Below the pieces are notes generated by a model. It saw nothing but the letters and a program-made list of their open reading frames with translations. It did not search any database and was not told the origin of the DNA. DNA of 64,000 nt, from positions 1-64,000 of the forward strand of contig NZ_QGGU01000014.1 in the NCBI RefSeq assembly GCF_003148745.1, read 5' to 3'. The position numbers and the translations under genes are program-made. Of the stretch, positions 34,518 through 43,123 are shown in pieces (within the stretch, counting starts at the first letter, position 1; the number at the start of each line of letters is the position of its first letter). This DNA comes from Pleionea mediterranea (GTDB taxonomy: Bacteria; Pseudomonadota; Gammaproteobacteria; Enterobacterales; Kangiellaceae).

Positions 34518-34549
34518 ATATTCTTTCCGTTCAATAGCGGAAAGAATAT
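34518..34549. terminator. Hairpin after the YbjQ gene
   Basis: ATATTCTTTCCG pairs with CGGAAAGAATAT around ttcaatag. A 12-bp perfect stem, but only a weak T tract follows, so termination may be partial. Confidence 0.6.
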
Positions 34550-34579
34550 ATTGTTAACTTTGCAAGAGGATTTTAGCAA

Positions 34580-35239
34580 GTGGCTTTTAGTGAAAATGGA
34601 TTTGAAATTGTAGAAAACATTCTTTCGATGGATGACATTGAAACGATTAAACGTGAACTAACCACTTTAGAGCTTAAAGGCGGTGGAATTCGTAATGCTG
34701 AGAAAAAGCTGATATCCGTCGCAACTTTAGTAAAAAGCCATTGGCTATTAGATCTAGCGTCTGATTATCTGAATGGAAAAGCCAAGTTTGTCCGCTCCAT
34801 AGTTTTTATCAAATCTATTTCTAATAACTGGCTTGTCAGTTGGCATCAGGATAAAACAGTTTCAGTCTCTAAGAATATTAATAGATTAGGTTGGAGCAAC
34901 TGGACTGAGAAAGATGGCGTTTTGAATGTACAGCCTCCTATTGAAGTATTAGAGAATATGATAACTTTTCGAATTCATCTAGACGAAGCAACGGAAGAAA
35001 ACGGCTGTCTAAAAGTGATTCCAAATAGTCATAAAGAAGGGGTTTTGTCGCAACAATCAATTACTCACTATACAGAGCATCATAAAAGTATTCACTGTAA
35101 GGCACCTGCTGGCTCTGCTTTAGTTATGCGTCCGCATGTTTTACATGCATCAAACAAATCAACATCGACACAGCCCAGAAGGGTGCTACACATAGAATTT
35201 AGCTGTTATCAACTGCCTGATGGTGTGAAGTGGGCGTAG
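34580..35239 (+). CDS. Phytanoyl-CoA dioxygenase family protein
   Basis: A 219-residue Fe(II)/2-oxoglutarate dioxygenase of the PhyH family. The iron His and Asp are in WHQDKTVSV, the second His in MRPHVLHASN and the 2-oxoglutarate Arg in QPRRVLHIEF. The family acts on fatty acyl-CoA side chains, ectoine, mitomycin-type compounds and others; substrate is not clear here. Starts at GTG 34580 with AGAGGA upstream. Lower GC and codon style than its neighbours suggest it was acquired. Confidence 0.85.
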   Translation: MAFSENGFEIVENILSMDDIETIKRELTTLELKGGGIRNAEKKLISVATLVKSHWLLDLASDYLNGKAKFVRSIVFIKSISNNWLVSWHQDKTVSVSKNINRLGWSNWTEKDGVLNVQPPIEVLENMITFRIHLDEATEENGCLKVIPNSHKEGVLSQQSITHYTEHHKSIHCKAPAGSALVMRPHVLHASNKSTSTQPRRVLHIEFSCYQLPDGVKWA

Positions 35240-35316
35240 AAAATGTTAAGTTACTTTAATAGTAAAGACAGGATAGTTAACAAGACAGAGTGCTTGTATA
35301 AAAATAGGAGAAGGTT

Positions 35317-35826
35317 TTGAAGTCAATTCATTATTTAGGGTTAATTGTTCGACTTTTTGCAATAGCTTTATTTGCTTTTGGTGTTAAAAACGCAACATTT
35401 TTTCTTGAAACTTTATTTTATTATTCTGAAGATGCCGTGAGGTCGACAACACTTTTTATGGCATTATCGGCATTGGCGCCCTTGATTATTTCTGTAGTAC
35501 TTTGGTTTTTCCCAATGACAGCAGCCAGCAAAATTATGACTGATAAAGAAGCGTCGGTAGAGGTGTTATCTTCTGTACAGCTGTTATCTATTATAATCGT
35601 TGGAATTGGTTTTTATACGCTTTACTATGCATTAGTTGATGCTGTGTTTTGGTTGTCTTTTAAAAATATGGCTTCAAATGGAATGGCATCAACAATAAAT
35701 GGGTTTGATAGCAGCCCCCAAGATAAAGCAAATATGATCGCAACTGCTGTGGCTTTCCTGCTTTCCCTTATACTGATATTTAAAAGTAAGACTATTGCCA
35801 CATTCATTTCCCGAACGGTGAGATGA
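35317..35826 (+). CDS. Multi-pass membrane protein of unknown function
   Basis: A 169-residue protein with four likely TM helices (about 5-25, 44-66, 84-110 and 143-160). Starts at TTG 35317 with GGAGAAGG just upstream. No family recognised. Standing alone, AT-rich like the dioxygenase gene before it, possibly part of the same acquired segment. Confidence 0.66.
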   Translation: MKSIHYLGLIVRLFAIALFAFGVKNATFFLETLFYYSEDAVRSTTLFMALSALAPLIISVVLWFFPMTAASKIMTDKEASVEVLSSVQLLSIIIVGIGFYTLYYALVDAVFWLSFKNMASNGMASTINGFDSSPQDKANMIATAVAFLLSLILIFKSKTIATFISRTVR

Positions 35827-36485
35827 TGAAGTCTTTATTAAACTGAGTATTGAGGGATAATTCCTTTCTCTGGCCACTTGCTGGATAGTTTTCTTTTATT
35901 AGAGTCCATAAAGGTACTATCAAATTTTAGCTATAGATTTTTGCAGTAACTGAGCAGATTAAGAACTAGTTCAGAAACAGAAGTAAACCTGACTTAGGAT
36001 ATAAGTTAGTCATAATAGGTACTGCAATAAAGCCATTACAAAAGCCTTACCTTTCTTGATAAAGGAGTGCTAAGTACTTTTGTTGCCATTAAAATGTCTA
36101 TGAAATTAGCCGCAGGTAATGATTTTTACGTTGCTTGGGCTTAATTTAACCTTCAAAAATCAAAGTTTTTTCTATAATTTAACGACTTTTCGCCGCTGAT
36201 TATCCCAGTTTGGGCTGGTTTTGGGTATAATTGCCGGCTATCGAAACAATGAATTTACAAAAAGCGAGTCGATTGGGCGATCGTCTCGCTTTTTATGCCT
36301 TTGGTAAAGGGCTTTAACCGTGGTGCTCGGGTCAAGGGGTTAACTTGGCTCGAATCCATCCATGATTCATTCAATATCATCCGCGCCAAAACGTATTTCC
36401 ATTTGGCGTGTTGATGAGAAACATCAATTGACATTCTCTTGGCCCAATCAGTAAGTCGGGGCTTTTAATCACCAGGAGTACAGAA
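35827..36485 (+). promoter_or_regulatory. Long purE leader with attenuator-like hairpin
   Basis: This 659-bp interval has no supported gene. A good -10 box TATAAT lies at 36226-36231. About 25 bases after its expected start point comes AAAAAGCGAG (36259-36268) pairing with CTCGCTTTTT (36285-36294), an intrinsic terminator shape ahead of purE. CGCCAAA...TTTGGCG (36390-36414) forms a second hairpin, and TTGACA at 36428-36433 is a possible second -35. Together these suggest attenuation plus a second promoter, but no known riboswitch pattern was recognised. Confidence 0.45.
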
Positions 36486-36968
36486 ATGAAGCAAGTAGAA
36501 GTAGGCATAATAATGGGGTCACAGTCAGATTGGCCAACGATGCAACGGGCTACCGAAGTGTTGGATGCGCTGGGTATCGCTTATGAGTCCAAAGTGGTTT
36601 CTGCACACAGAACACCAGACCGGCTGGTTGCTTATGCTAAAGGTGCTTCTGAACGTGGTTTAAAAGTGATTATAGCTGGCGCTGGTGGTGCTGCGCATTT
36701 GCCGGGGATGGCTGCGTCCATGACCGAGTTGCCGGTGATAGCCGTACCTGTACAAAGCAAGGCGTTAAAAGGTATGGACAGTTTGTTATCTATAGTGCAA
36801 ATGCCGAAAGGTGTCGCGGTTGCCACACAAGCAATTGGTGAGTCAGGCGCTTTTAATGCCGGACTGATGGCTTCTCAAATTATTGCACTGTCAAACAATG
36901 ACGTGAAACAACGTCTGATCGAGTGGCGCAGCAATCAAACCGACTCAGTATCTGAGGAGGTTGAGTAA
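36486..36968 (+). CDS. purE: N5-carboxyaminoimidazole ribonucleotide mutase PurE
   Basis: A 160-residue enzyme moving the carboxyl group of N5-CAIR to C4 to give CAIR in purine synthesis. Class I PurE signatures: [35 protein letters not shown] (catalytic His), [14 protein letters not shown] and [21 protein letters not shown]. It acts as an octamer with PurK. Its stop overlaps the purK start (TAATG). Confidence 0.97.
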   Translation: MKQVEVGIIMGSQSDWPTMQRATEVLDALGIAYESKVVSAHRTPDRLVAYAKGASERGLKVIIAGAGGAAHLPGMAASMTELPVIAVPVQSKALKGMDSLLSIVQMPKGVAVATQAIGESGAFNAGLMASQIIALSNNDVKQRLIEWRSNQTDSVSEEVE

Positions 36969-38071
36969 TGCATATCGGGATCTACGGTACTGGCCAGTTA
37001 GCCCGGATGATGGCGCACGATGGAAAAAAGCTTGGCGCAACCTTCAGCTTTATTGCTGAGCCGAACGATGATGTGTCTGCCATTAAAGGCCTGGGTGAAC
37101 AGGTTATGTTTTCGGGGAGTGAGTCTGCCGAAGCGATCTTTAAAGCGCTGGGCGAGCCTGAAGTAATCACCGTAGAAAAAGAAGCGGTGGATGTGCCGTT
37201 GCTGCGCGATCTGCAAAAGCTTTGCCGGGTGTCCCCCAATCCTGACGTGCTTGAAATTACCCAGCACCGTTTAAGAGAAAAAAACTTTCTTAATAAAATT
37301 GGCATTCCTACTGCCGGTTACGCTGAAGCAAACAGCGCAAGTGATGTAACAAAAGCAATTGAAGCGTTAGGGATCCCGGTTGCCGTAAAATCCATTGAGC
37401 AAGGTTACGATGGTAAAAACCAGTGGCATTTAAAAACCGAAGCCGATGTTGAAAAGTTTTTAGAAACCTACAACAGCAGCCCGTTAATTATCGAGCAATG
37501 GGTGCCGTTTGAAGCCGAAGTGTCTTTAATTGCAGCGCGTTCCTTGGCCGGTGATATTGCCTTTTATGCAATGGCGTACAATGAACATCGTGGCGGCATT
37601 CTTATTAGCTCAATTGTTCCTGCGAAAAACTACCAAGAAAAGTTTACCAAGCGTGCGCAAGAATATTTGAGAAAAATACTGACTGAATCGGACTACGTTG
37701 GCGTTCTCTCAATGGAATGTTTTGTGAAAGGCGATGAGTTATTGGTTAATGAGTTAGCACCAAGAGTTCACAATAGCGGTCATTGGTCACAGGCGGGCAC
37801 CGCTTGCAGTCAGTTTGAAAACGCCATTCGTGCGGTTATGGGTATTGAGTTAGGCAATACAGAATTAAACGGGCCTACCGCCATGCTTAATTTGCTGGGA
37901 AAGGAAGTGGCTCAGTCTGACATTACTATTCCAAACGCTCAGTTGCACTGGTACGACAAACAATGCAAACCCAAGCGAAAAGTTGGTCACATTAATTTTC
38001 AGCACGAGGATTATGCCGAGTTGGAAAAAAATCTGGCAGCGCTTGAAAAGCAGGTTTATCAGGACAATTAA
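36968..38071 (+). CDS. purK: N5-carboxyaminoimidazole ribonucleotide synthase PurK
   Basis: A 367-residue ATP-grasp enzyme that carboxylates AIR with bicarbonate and ATP. Signatures: IYGTGQLARMMAHDGKKLG, NPDVLEITQHRLREKNFL, VAVKSIEQGYDGKNQWHL, PLIIEQWVPFEAEVSLIAAR and NELAPRVHNSGHWSQAGT. Overlaps purE by one base (TAATG). A weak hairpin (AGCCTTT/AAAGGCT, 38104-38132) follows the stop. Confidence 0.97.
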   Translation: MHIGIYGTGQLARMMAHDGKKLGATFSFIAEPNDDVSAIKGLGEQVMFSGSESAEAIFKALGEPEVITVEKEAVDVPLLRDLQKLCRVSPNPDVLEITQHRLREKNFLNKIGIPTAGYAEANSASDVTKAIEALGIPVAVKSIEQGYDGKNQWHLKTEADVEKFLETYNSSPLIIEQWVPFEAEVSLIAARSLAGDIAFYAMAYNEHRGGILISSIVPAKNYQEKFTKRAQEYLRKILTESDYVGVLSMECFVKGDELLVNELAPRVHNSGHWSQAGTACSQFENAIRAVMGIELGNTELNGPTAMLNLLGKEVAQSDITIPNAQLHWYDKQCKPKRKVGHINFQHEDYAELEKNLAALEKQVYQDN

Positions 38072-38196
38072 TATTTAGTGATGTTGAATCTGATTCTTTA
38101 GACAGCCTTTCTATTAGTTAGATAAAAAGGCTTATTCGATATCTGTTGAAAAATATTTTTTGCCTATTGGGACTTTAAATACAGGCTTGATACTTC

Positions 38197-38218
38197 TACG
38201 TACGATTTGACGTACGTA
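38197..38218. promoter_or_regulatory. Palindromic operator of the YefM-YoeB pair
   Basis: TACGTACG-atttga-CGTACGTA is a perfect 8-bp inverted repeat about 50 bp before yefM. YefM-type antitoxins repress their own operon by binding such palindromes, so this is probably the operator. Confidence 0.72.
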
Positions 38219-38266
38219 AAAGTATGGCATAAACTGTTTGTAAATTGAGCAGTTCAGAGGTGTTAT

Positions 38267-38509
38267 ATGAGCGGCATTACAGCAACAGAGGCTCGAAGCA
38301 ATCTTTATCGGTTGATAGATGAAACCGCAGAGTCCCATAAACCAATAATCATTAGTGGTAAGCGAAATAAGGCGGTTTTACTCTCTGAAGAAGATTGGAC
38401 TGCCATTCAGGAAACCTTGTTTTTACTGTCTGTACCAGGTATGCGAGAGTCAATTCGTGACGGAATGGAGACTTCCATTGACGATTGCGACGAGGAGCTC
38501 GACTGGTGA
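38267..38509 (+). CDS. yefM: YefM-type antitoxin (Phd/YefM family)
   Basis: An 80-residue antitoxin: ITATEARSNLYRLIDETAES, HKPIIISGKRNKAVLLSEEDW and a C-terminal acidic tail that wraps the toxin (MRESIRDGMETSIDDCDEEL). Gene order antitoxin-toxin with a GTGA overlap is typical. Its N-terminal part binds the operator upstream. Confidence 0.93.
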   Translation: MSGITATEARSNLYRLIDETAESHKPIIISGKRNKAVLLSEEDWTAIQETLFLLSVPGMRESIRDGMETSIDDCDEELDW

Positions 38510-38769
38510 CATGGAAATTGGTTTATACCAGGCAAGCTCAAAAAGATGCCAGAAAGCTTGCCTCTAGTGGACTAAAATCAAAAGCACAAAAACTGCTATC
38601 TATAATTTCAGAAGATCCCTTCCAAAAGCCCCCTCCATTTGAGAAACTCATTGGCGATCTTGCTGGTGCTTACTCTCGACGAATTAATATTCAGCATCGT
38701 TTAGTTTATCAAGTACTTGAAGAACAGCGTGTCGTGAAAGTTCTCAGGCTTTGGAGTCATTACGAGTAA
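38506..38769 (+). CDS. yoeB: Txe/YoeB-type mRNA interferase toxin
   Basis: An 87-residue toxin of the YoeB/Txe family, which cuts mRNA at the ribosomal A site. Matches: WKLVYTRQAQKDARKL, PFQKPPPFEKLIGDLAGAYSRRI, QHRLVYQVLE and C-terminal LWSHYE, corresponding to the catalytic Arg and terminal His-Tyr of YoeB. The GTG start overlaps the antitoxin stop (GTGA) and has GAGGAG upstream; the frame extends further up but that would overlap the antitoxin. Confidence 0.93.
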   Translation: MTWKLVYTRQAQKDARKLASSGLKSKAQKLLSIISEDPFQKPPPFEKLIGDLAGAYSRRINIQHRLVYQVLEEQRVVKVLRLWSHYE

Positions 38770-38782
38770 CAGGTTTGAATTG

Positions 38783-39304
38783 ATGACCAAAAAACGATCC
38801 GCAACTCTCTCCGATGCCAGGCAATTATCTGAGCTGGCGGAGCAAACCTTTCGAGACGCCTTTACTGAAGCCAATAACGCAGAGGATATGGCGATGCATT
38901 GTGCATCGACCTATGGCGAGTCGATTCAAACCGCGGAGCTATCCGATCCCAATTACGATACCATTGTGGTTGAAGATGATGGTCAATTGGTGGCTTACGC
39001 GCAGCTCCGGCAGGGGCATTATCCTGAATGCGTAACAGCGATTTCACCCGGTGAAATTCAGCGTCTTTATGTGGACAAACAATGGCATGGAAAAGGATTA
39101 GCGCAAGCATTAATGACTGAGTGTTTAAGTCGGCTGCGCGAAAAAAATAATGATGTAGTGTGGCTTGGTGTATGGGAGCATAACCCAAGAGCCATCGCTT
39201 TCTATAAAAAATTAGATTTTCAACCGGTTGGTAAGCATGTCTTTAAATTAGGCAATGATCCTCAAACCGACATTATCATGATGCGCAGGATTAAAGCTGA
39301 ATAA
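38783..39304 (+). CDS. GNAT-family acetyltransferase
   Basis: A 173-residue acetyltransferase: SDARQLSELAEQTFRDAFTE, IQRLYVDKQWHGKGLAQALM (acetyl-CoA loop) and LGVWEHNPRAIAFYKKLDF. It follows the toxin gene by 13 bp and may ride in the same transcript. ATG 38783 is preferred over TTG 38780. Substrate unknown; some GNAT proteins in toxin-antitoxin regions acetylate aminoacyl-tRNA, but this one lacks the small size and DUF1778 partner of those. Confidence 0.88.
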   Translation: MTKKRSATLSDARQLSELAEQTFRDAFTEANNAEDMAMHCASTYGESIQTAELSDPNYDTIVVEDDGQLVAYAQLRQGHYPECVTAISPGEIQRLYVDKQWHGKGLAQALMTECLSRLREKNNDVVWLGVWEHNPRAIAFYKKLDFQPVGKHVFKLGNDPQTDIIMMRRIKAE

Positions 39305-39323
39305 ACAATTAGAAGATAAGTAA

Positions 39324-39749
39324 ATGGACTACTCAAATTATAAGTACAACGAGCTCTTAGAAGCATTAAGCTCTATAGATAAAGAGCTTTACCCTGAAAA
39401 TTATAAGAAGTTAAAGGCTGCAATAGATAACTACTGTCCTGACAGATTTCGAAAAGAAGAGTTTCTTAAAAATATTGCTAGTATCTCTGTTGAAAAGCTG
39501 GAAGAAATTTATAAAAACACTGACGATTCTTCTGTTAAAGCTCTCTGCAAAAGTTACATTACTAAAAAAAAGAAAAATAAAATTTGGCGTAAGTATGCTA
39601 TTCCATGGGTCCTTTTTAGCGTATCAATTGTTCCTAGACTTGATGTTGAAAAATATTATTCAATTATTTTAATTCTTGCTGTGTCAGGGATTTGCGCCGC
39701 TTTAGTAATGAAGGAAATAAACAGGTTAACTAAAAATAGTAATCAATAA
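39324..39749 (+). CDS. Hypothetical protein with two C-terminal TM helices
   Basis: A 141-residue protein. A charged helical N-terminal half (YNELLEALSSIDKELYPENY) and a pair of TM helices near 90-104 and 110-127 (YYSIILILAVSGICAALVM). The YNELLE...IDKELYPE segment recalls short DUF-type proteins of marine gammaproteobacteria, but no name can be given. AT-rich, probably accessory. Confidence 0.68.
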   Translation: MDYSNYKYNELLEALSSIDKELYPENYKKLKAAIDNYCPDRFRKEEFLKNIASISVEKLEEIYKNTDDSSVKALCKSYITKKKKNKIWRKYAIPWVLFSVSIVPRLDVEKYYSIILILAVSGICAALVMKEINRLTKNSNQ

Positions 39750-39791
39750 GTGTTAGTAGCTCCTTTGGTTCTGTATCTACACTTTGTATGA

Positions 39792-40646
39792 TTAAATATT
39801 TGATATTACTTGATTAATCGAATCCATAATCGCTTTCCAGGGTTGGTTTTTCGGTTGTGAGACGTGGGTACATAAGTAAATGTCTCGTCGCATCACTGGC
39901 GCATCTTCAACCTGAAATAACCTCGAAGAACACGCATCAACCAATCGGCTGGGCAAAAAGGCAAAGCCGCCTATGGTTGATAAGTAACTCATCGCCATAT
40001 TCCAGTCACTGGCGTGAAAGCGCGGTGAGCGTATCTGCGGTAAATACTTTGCGTGCAACGCAGAAAAACTCTGTCCGGCATCCACCAGCACATAATCCTG
40101 TTCATTTAAATCGCTCACTTGTTTGTTCTGCTCAGAGCTGTACAGCTGTAAGTCGAGGGTTAGGACTTTTTTAGCCGAAATCTCGTCAACCTTGGGTGCA
40201 TCAAAGGTAAAGCCGATATCCAGTGTTCGTTCTTGTAAGCGGCGTAGGGTTGTGGCGGCGTCGAGAGATTCGGTGCGGACCACTATATCGTTATTCGATT
40301 GTTGCAAACTCACCGGTAATGACGACAGGCAAGCCTGCCAGATAGGCTGAGAGGCACCAAGTGTCAGTTGTGCCGAAATGCCCGGACGAGAGACATCTTG
40401 CAAGGCTGTTGACCAGGTTGCCAGCATTTGCTCGGCATGAGGGATCAGCCGTTCACCCTGTGGCGTGAGCTGTAAGTTATTGCGGAATCGTTGAAACAGC
40501 GGAACGCCTAAAATATCTTCCAGTTGCCGAATACGAGCACTCACCGCAGACTGCGTTAAATAAAGGTTCTCAGCGGTTTTACCAAAGTGCCGGGTATGGG
40601 TTAGCGACAGAAAGGTTCTGAGTAAACTGATGTCGAGGTTATGCAA
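39792..40646 (-). CDS. hdfR: LysR-family regulator, HdfR-like
   Basis: A 284-residue LysR-type regulator with an N-terminal winged helix closely like E. coli HdfR (LLRTFLSLTHTRHFGKTAEN, LYLTQSAVSARIRQLEDILG) and a C-terminal effector domain. In E. coli HdfR represses flhDC and sits divergently from maoP (yifE). The same pair is found here, with one small exported-protein gene in between. It starts at ATG 40646. Confidence 0.88.
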   Translation of the reverse strand: MHNLDISLLRTFLSLTHTRHFGKTAENLYLTQSAVSARIRQLEDILGVPLFQRFRNNLQLTPQGERLIPHAEQMLATWSTALQDVSRPGISAQLTLGASQPIWQACLSSLPVSLQQSNNDIVVRTESLDAATTLRRLQERTLDIGFTFDAPKVDEISAKKVLTLDLQLYSSEQNKQVSDLNEQDYVLVDAGQSFSALHAKYLPQIRSPRFHASDWNMAMSYLSTIGGFAFLPSRLVDACSSRLFQVEDAPVMRRDIYLCTHVSQPKNQPWKAIMDSINQVISNI

Positions 40647-40739
40647 ATTTTTTTCTCGTTAAGAGTAAATTATTTCGTTTTATCTTAACTGATTATTCGG
40701 TCAGTATGCTATCGCATTTAACTTGAGGAGATGCATTAG

Positions 40740-41099
40740 ATGAAGCGTTATCCATTATTGACGGCCAGTTTATTGACTGTTTTCACATTGTGTTCCGTGG
40801 CTAAGGCTGACGACGGTAGCCGCTTAAATGAAGGGTCTACCGATGTGACACAGGTTTGTCATAATTCAGGTGTAAAAACAGGGTTAGAAGGTGATGCCCT
40901 GGCGTTTTTTGCCGATGTTTGCAGCGATGCATTGGACGGACTGACATTTGCCAGTGAAGATCCTTTGAGCGATGATGAAGCCGCCGACATTGAACAGAAG
41001 TGTGCCGAAGAAGCGCAGGACAGCAGCGACTTTGATGCCAGTTTTGAACAATGTGTGTCGCGTGATCTAATCGATGCGTTGAAACAAAAAAGTCAGTAA
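40740..41099 (+). CDS. Small exported acidic protein
   Basis: A 119-residue exported protein: signal peptide MKRYPLLTASLLTVFTLCSVAKA, then an acidic domain with four cysteines (VCHNSG, DVCSDA, QKCAEE and QCVSRD) that probably form two disulfides. No family recognised. GAGGAG lies upstream. It occupies the hdfR-maoP intergenic region, which in E. coli holds the maoS site. Confidence 0.7.
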   Translation: MKRYPLLTASLLTVFTLCSVAKADDGSRLNEGSTDVTQVCHNSGVKTGLEGDALAFFADVCSDALDGLTFASEDPLSDDEAADIEQKCAEEAQDSSDFDASFEQCVSRDLIDALKQKSQ

Positions 41100-41144
41100 T
41101 CAGTTGTATCTGTTAAACCAGAAACCAAACCGGAGAAACAAATA

Positions 41145-41504
41145 ATGATGCAATCACGAGATTATTATTTAAGCCGTCGTTTTTTTGATGACAAGCATTA
41201 CCCATACGGGTTTTCCCGTTCTGGCGACTTTACCTTGTCCGAGGTGCAAGCGTTAGAAAAGCACGGTGTACTGTTTCAAGCGTTAATGGAAGCTAAGGTA
41301 TTGGACACCAATGAAGAGGATAAACTTTTCATTAAGGTGATGAAAGGCAAAAAGCAGCCACAAACATTGGCGCAAAAAGCCTGGTTAAAATACCTGAAGT
41401 GTAGCAAGCGTGCACCGGTTTGGTTAACGACTCGAAAACTTGGTGCGAGTAATGATCAGTTATACAGCGTTGATGATGATTTCGATTTAGAAGATGCTAT
41501 TTAG
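41145..41504 (+). CDS. maoP: Macrodomain Ori protein MaoP (DUF413)
   Basis: A 119-residue protein of the DUF413/MaoP family: SRRFFDDKHYPYGFSRSGDF, TLSEVQALEKHGVLFQAL and TLAQKAWLKYLK. In E. coli MaoP with its target site maoS organises the Ori macrodomain of the chromosome. Its presence beside hdfR suggests this region is near the origin-proximal macrodomain, as in E. coli (inference). GGAG precedes the ATG. Confidence 0.92.
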   Translation: MMQSRDYYLSRRFFDDKHYPYGFSRSGDFTLSEVQALEKHGVLFQALMEAKVLDTNEEDKLFIKVMKGKKQPQTLAQKAWLKYLKCSKRAPVWLTTRKLGASNDQLYSVDDDFDLEDAI

Positions 41505-41524
41505 CTTATCGATAAGTTAAACGA

Positions 41525-41563
41525 CCGCCGCGTATTTAAATCTACAGTGAATTTATGCGGCGG
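41525..41563. terminator. Terminator between maoP and the retropepsin gene
   Basis: CCGCCGC (41525-41531) pairs with GCGGCGG (41557-41563), extended by TATTTAAAT/ATTTAT pairing inside. It lies between convergent genes. Confidence 0.65.
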
Positions 41564-41570
41564 ACTTTCT

Positions 41571-42038
41571 TTACGCTTTTTGTTTTTTATTGTCTTCACT
41601 AACCGAATCAGAAAGAACATACTCAAGCTCCGGATCAATCAATAAGCGACCGGCCATGGCTTCACGGCCAAGCAACATTAAATATGTCATACCCGAACGA
41701 TCCGTCAGTGTTAACTCTATGGTCCACTCATCGTCACCCAGTTTAATCAGAGTATCAATAACGTAACGATGCTCTTTGGTTGCATTGGAACTTTTAATGG
41801 TTCGTATGGCTTTTGCTTTCGCTTTGCGCCGAACAATTTTTTCAACGTTGTGGTAATCGGGGTGAATATCAAAGCTTATCCAGAGCTCTTTGCCTTTTTT
41901 AAATTCCTGTAAGTTGTCCACATGCAAAGATGATGTTTTGGCTCCACTGTCAACCCGCACATGCAGTTCTTTTATTTCCAGTTCTGGCAAGTCACACAGT
42001 TCAGTAATGCCTACGAGTTGTTTTTTACTTTTGGTCAT
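41571..42038 (-). CDS. Retropepsin-like ATP-dependent zinc protease family protein
   Basis: A 155-residue protein of the DUF785/PF05618 group. The motif RVDSGAKTSSLHVDN contains an aspartyl-protease-type Asp-Ser-Gly, and LMLLGREAMAGRLLIDP matches the flanking segment of retropepsin-like folds. In other bacteria this gene travels with RimK-type ligases and AstE-like deacylases, and is proposed to remove or process the peptide tags they add. Same three genes are in a row here. Confidence 0.85.
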   Translation of the reverse strand: MTKSKKQLVGITELCDLPELEIKELHVRVDSGAKTSSLHVDNLQEFKKGKELWISFDIHPDYHNVEKIVRRKAKAKAIRTIKSSNATKEHRYVIDTLIKLGDDEWTIELTLTDRSGMTYLMLLGREAMAGRLLIDPELEYVLSDSVSEDNKKQKA

Positions 42039-42071
42039 AAACGGTCACCTGTTATGTCACATTGCTGTCAA

Positions 42072-43118
42072 TCATTCCGGTTGATTGACGTTAACGCTAT
42101 CACCATGGTGTTCATGGAATTGCTCAATGCTTTCAATAACGCTGTTGGATTGTTTGCTGCTGGATTGATTAAAATACGCGATATGATAAACCGCTTCGCC
42201 CTCATGGACTAATGGGATGTTTTGTTTACCAATGATCACACCTTCGGCATTACTTTTTATAATATCGATAACTTCGCCATAAGGATCTTTTACTTTCGCT
42301 AAAATATCACCTTTGTGAACATAATCACCGAGCTTATGTTTGTGCGAAATAAAGCCACTGTCGGTAGCTCTTACCCAGCCACTTTCTCGGGCAATGTAGG
42401 GTTCAACGGGATCTTTTTTACTGCGGCGTTTGGTGACCATGCCCAGATGACGCATAACATTTAATATGCCGCGGTAGCCTACCCGTATGCTGAGCTCATC
42501 AAAGCGAAGTGCTTCCCCTGCTTCGTACAGCAACATACTGATACCCAGGTCATTGGCGCTTTCGCGCAATGAACCGTCGCGTAAATTAGAATTGATTAAT
42601 ACCGGAACACCAAACGCTTTTGCCATCGCCAGTGTTTTTTTATCATCTAGATTGGCTCGAATTTGTGGCAGGTTACTACGGTGAATTGCTCCTGTATGAA
42701 GATCAATACCATAGTCGCACTTTTTAACAATTTCATTCATAAAAATATGCGCAATACGACTCGCCAGCGATCCCTTTTTGCTGCCGGGAAAACTTCGATT
42801 AAGATCACGACGATCGGGCAGGTATCGCTCATGGTTTAAAACGCCATAAGCATTCACCAATGGAACGGCAATTAAGGTGCCTTTAAGGCCACTGATATTT
42901 TTACTATTAATTAACCGACTTATTATTTCGATACCGTTTAATTCATCGCCGTGAATTGCAGCACTAACAAATAAAGTTGGACCCGGCTTTTTACCGCGTT
43001 TGATAAAAACCGGCAAAAACATACTGGTATCAGTGTATAAACGCACAATAGGGATTTCCAACTTCTTGGTTTCCCCTGGCGCAATGCGAGTGCCGCCTAT
43101 TTCAAAGTCATCCGCCAC
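42072..43118 (-). CDS. Succinylglutamate desuccinylase/aspartoacylase family protein
   Basis: A 348-residue zinc-dependent M14-like hydrolase: metal ligands in SAAIHGDELNGIEI (His, Glu) and DLHTGAIHRS (His), with DRRDLNRSFPG substrate loop. A C-terminal biotinyl-like/lipoyl-like segment follows (SGFISHKHKLGDYVHKGDIL), found in a subgroup of this family. Lies six bases after rimK on the same strand, so it likely acts on products of the RimK ligase. Confidence 0.88.
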   Translation of the reverse strand: MADDFEIGGTRIAPGETKKLEIPIVRLYTDTSMFLPVFIKRGKKPGPTLFVSAAIHGDELNGIEIISRLINSKNISGLKGTLIAVPLVNAYGVLNHERYLPDRRDLNRSFPGSKKGSLASRIAHIFMNEIVKKCDYGIDLHTGAIHRSNLPQIRANLDDKKTLAMAKAFGVPVLINSNLRDGSLRESANDLGISMLLYEAGEALRFDELSIRVGYRGILNVMRHLGMVTKRRSKKDPVEPYIARESGWVRATDSGFISHKHKLGDYVHKGDILAKVKDPYGEVIDIIKSNAEGVIIGKQNIPLVHEGEAVYHIAYFNQSSSKQSNSVIESIEQFHEHHGDSVNVNQPE

Positions 43119-43123
43119 AGTAA

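Noticed and set aside
36385-36416. PurR-box-like sequence CGCCAAAACGTATTTCC before purE
   Set aside because: Only about half of the PurR consensus positions match, and the segment also forms a simple CGCCAAA/TTTGGCG hairpin.
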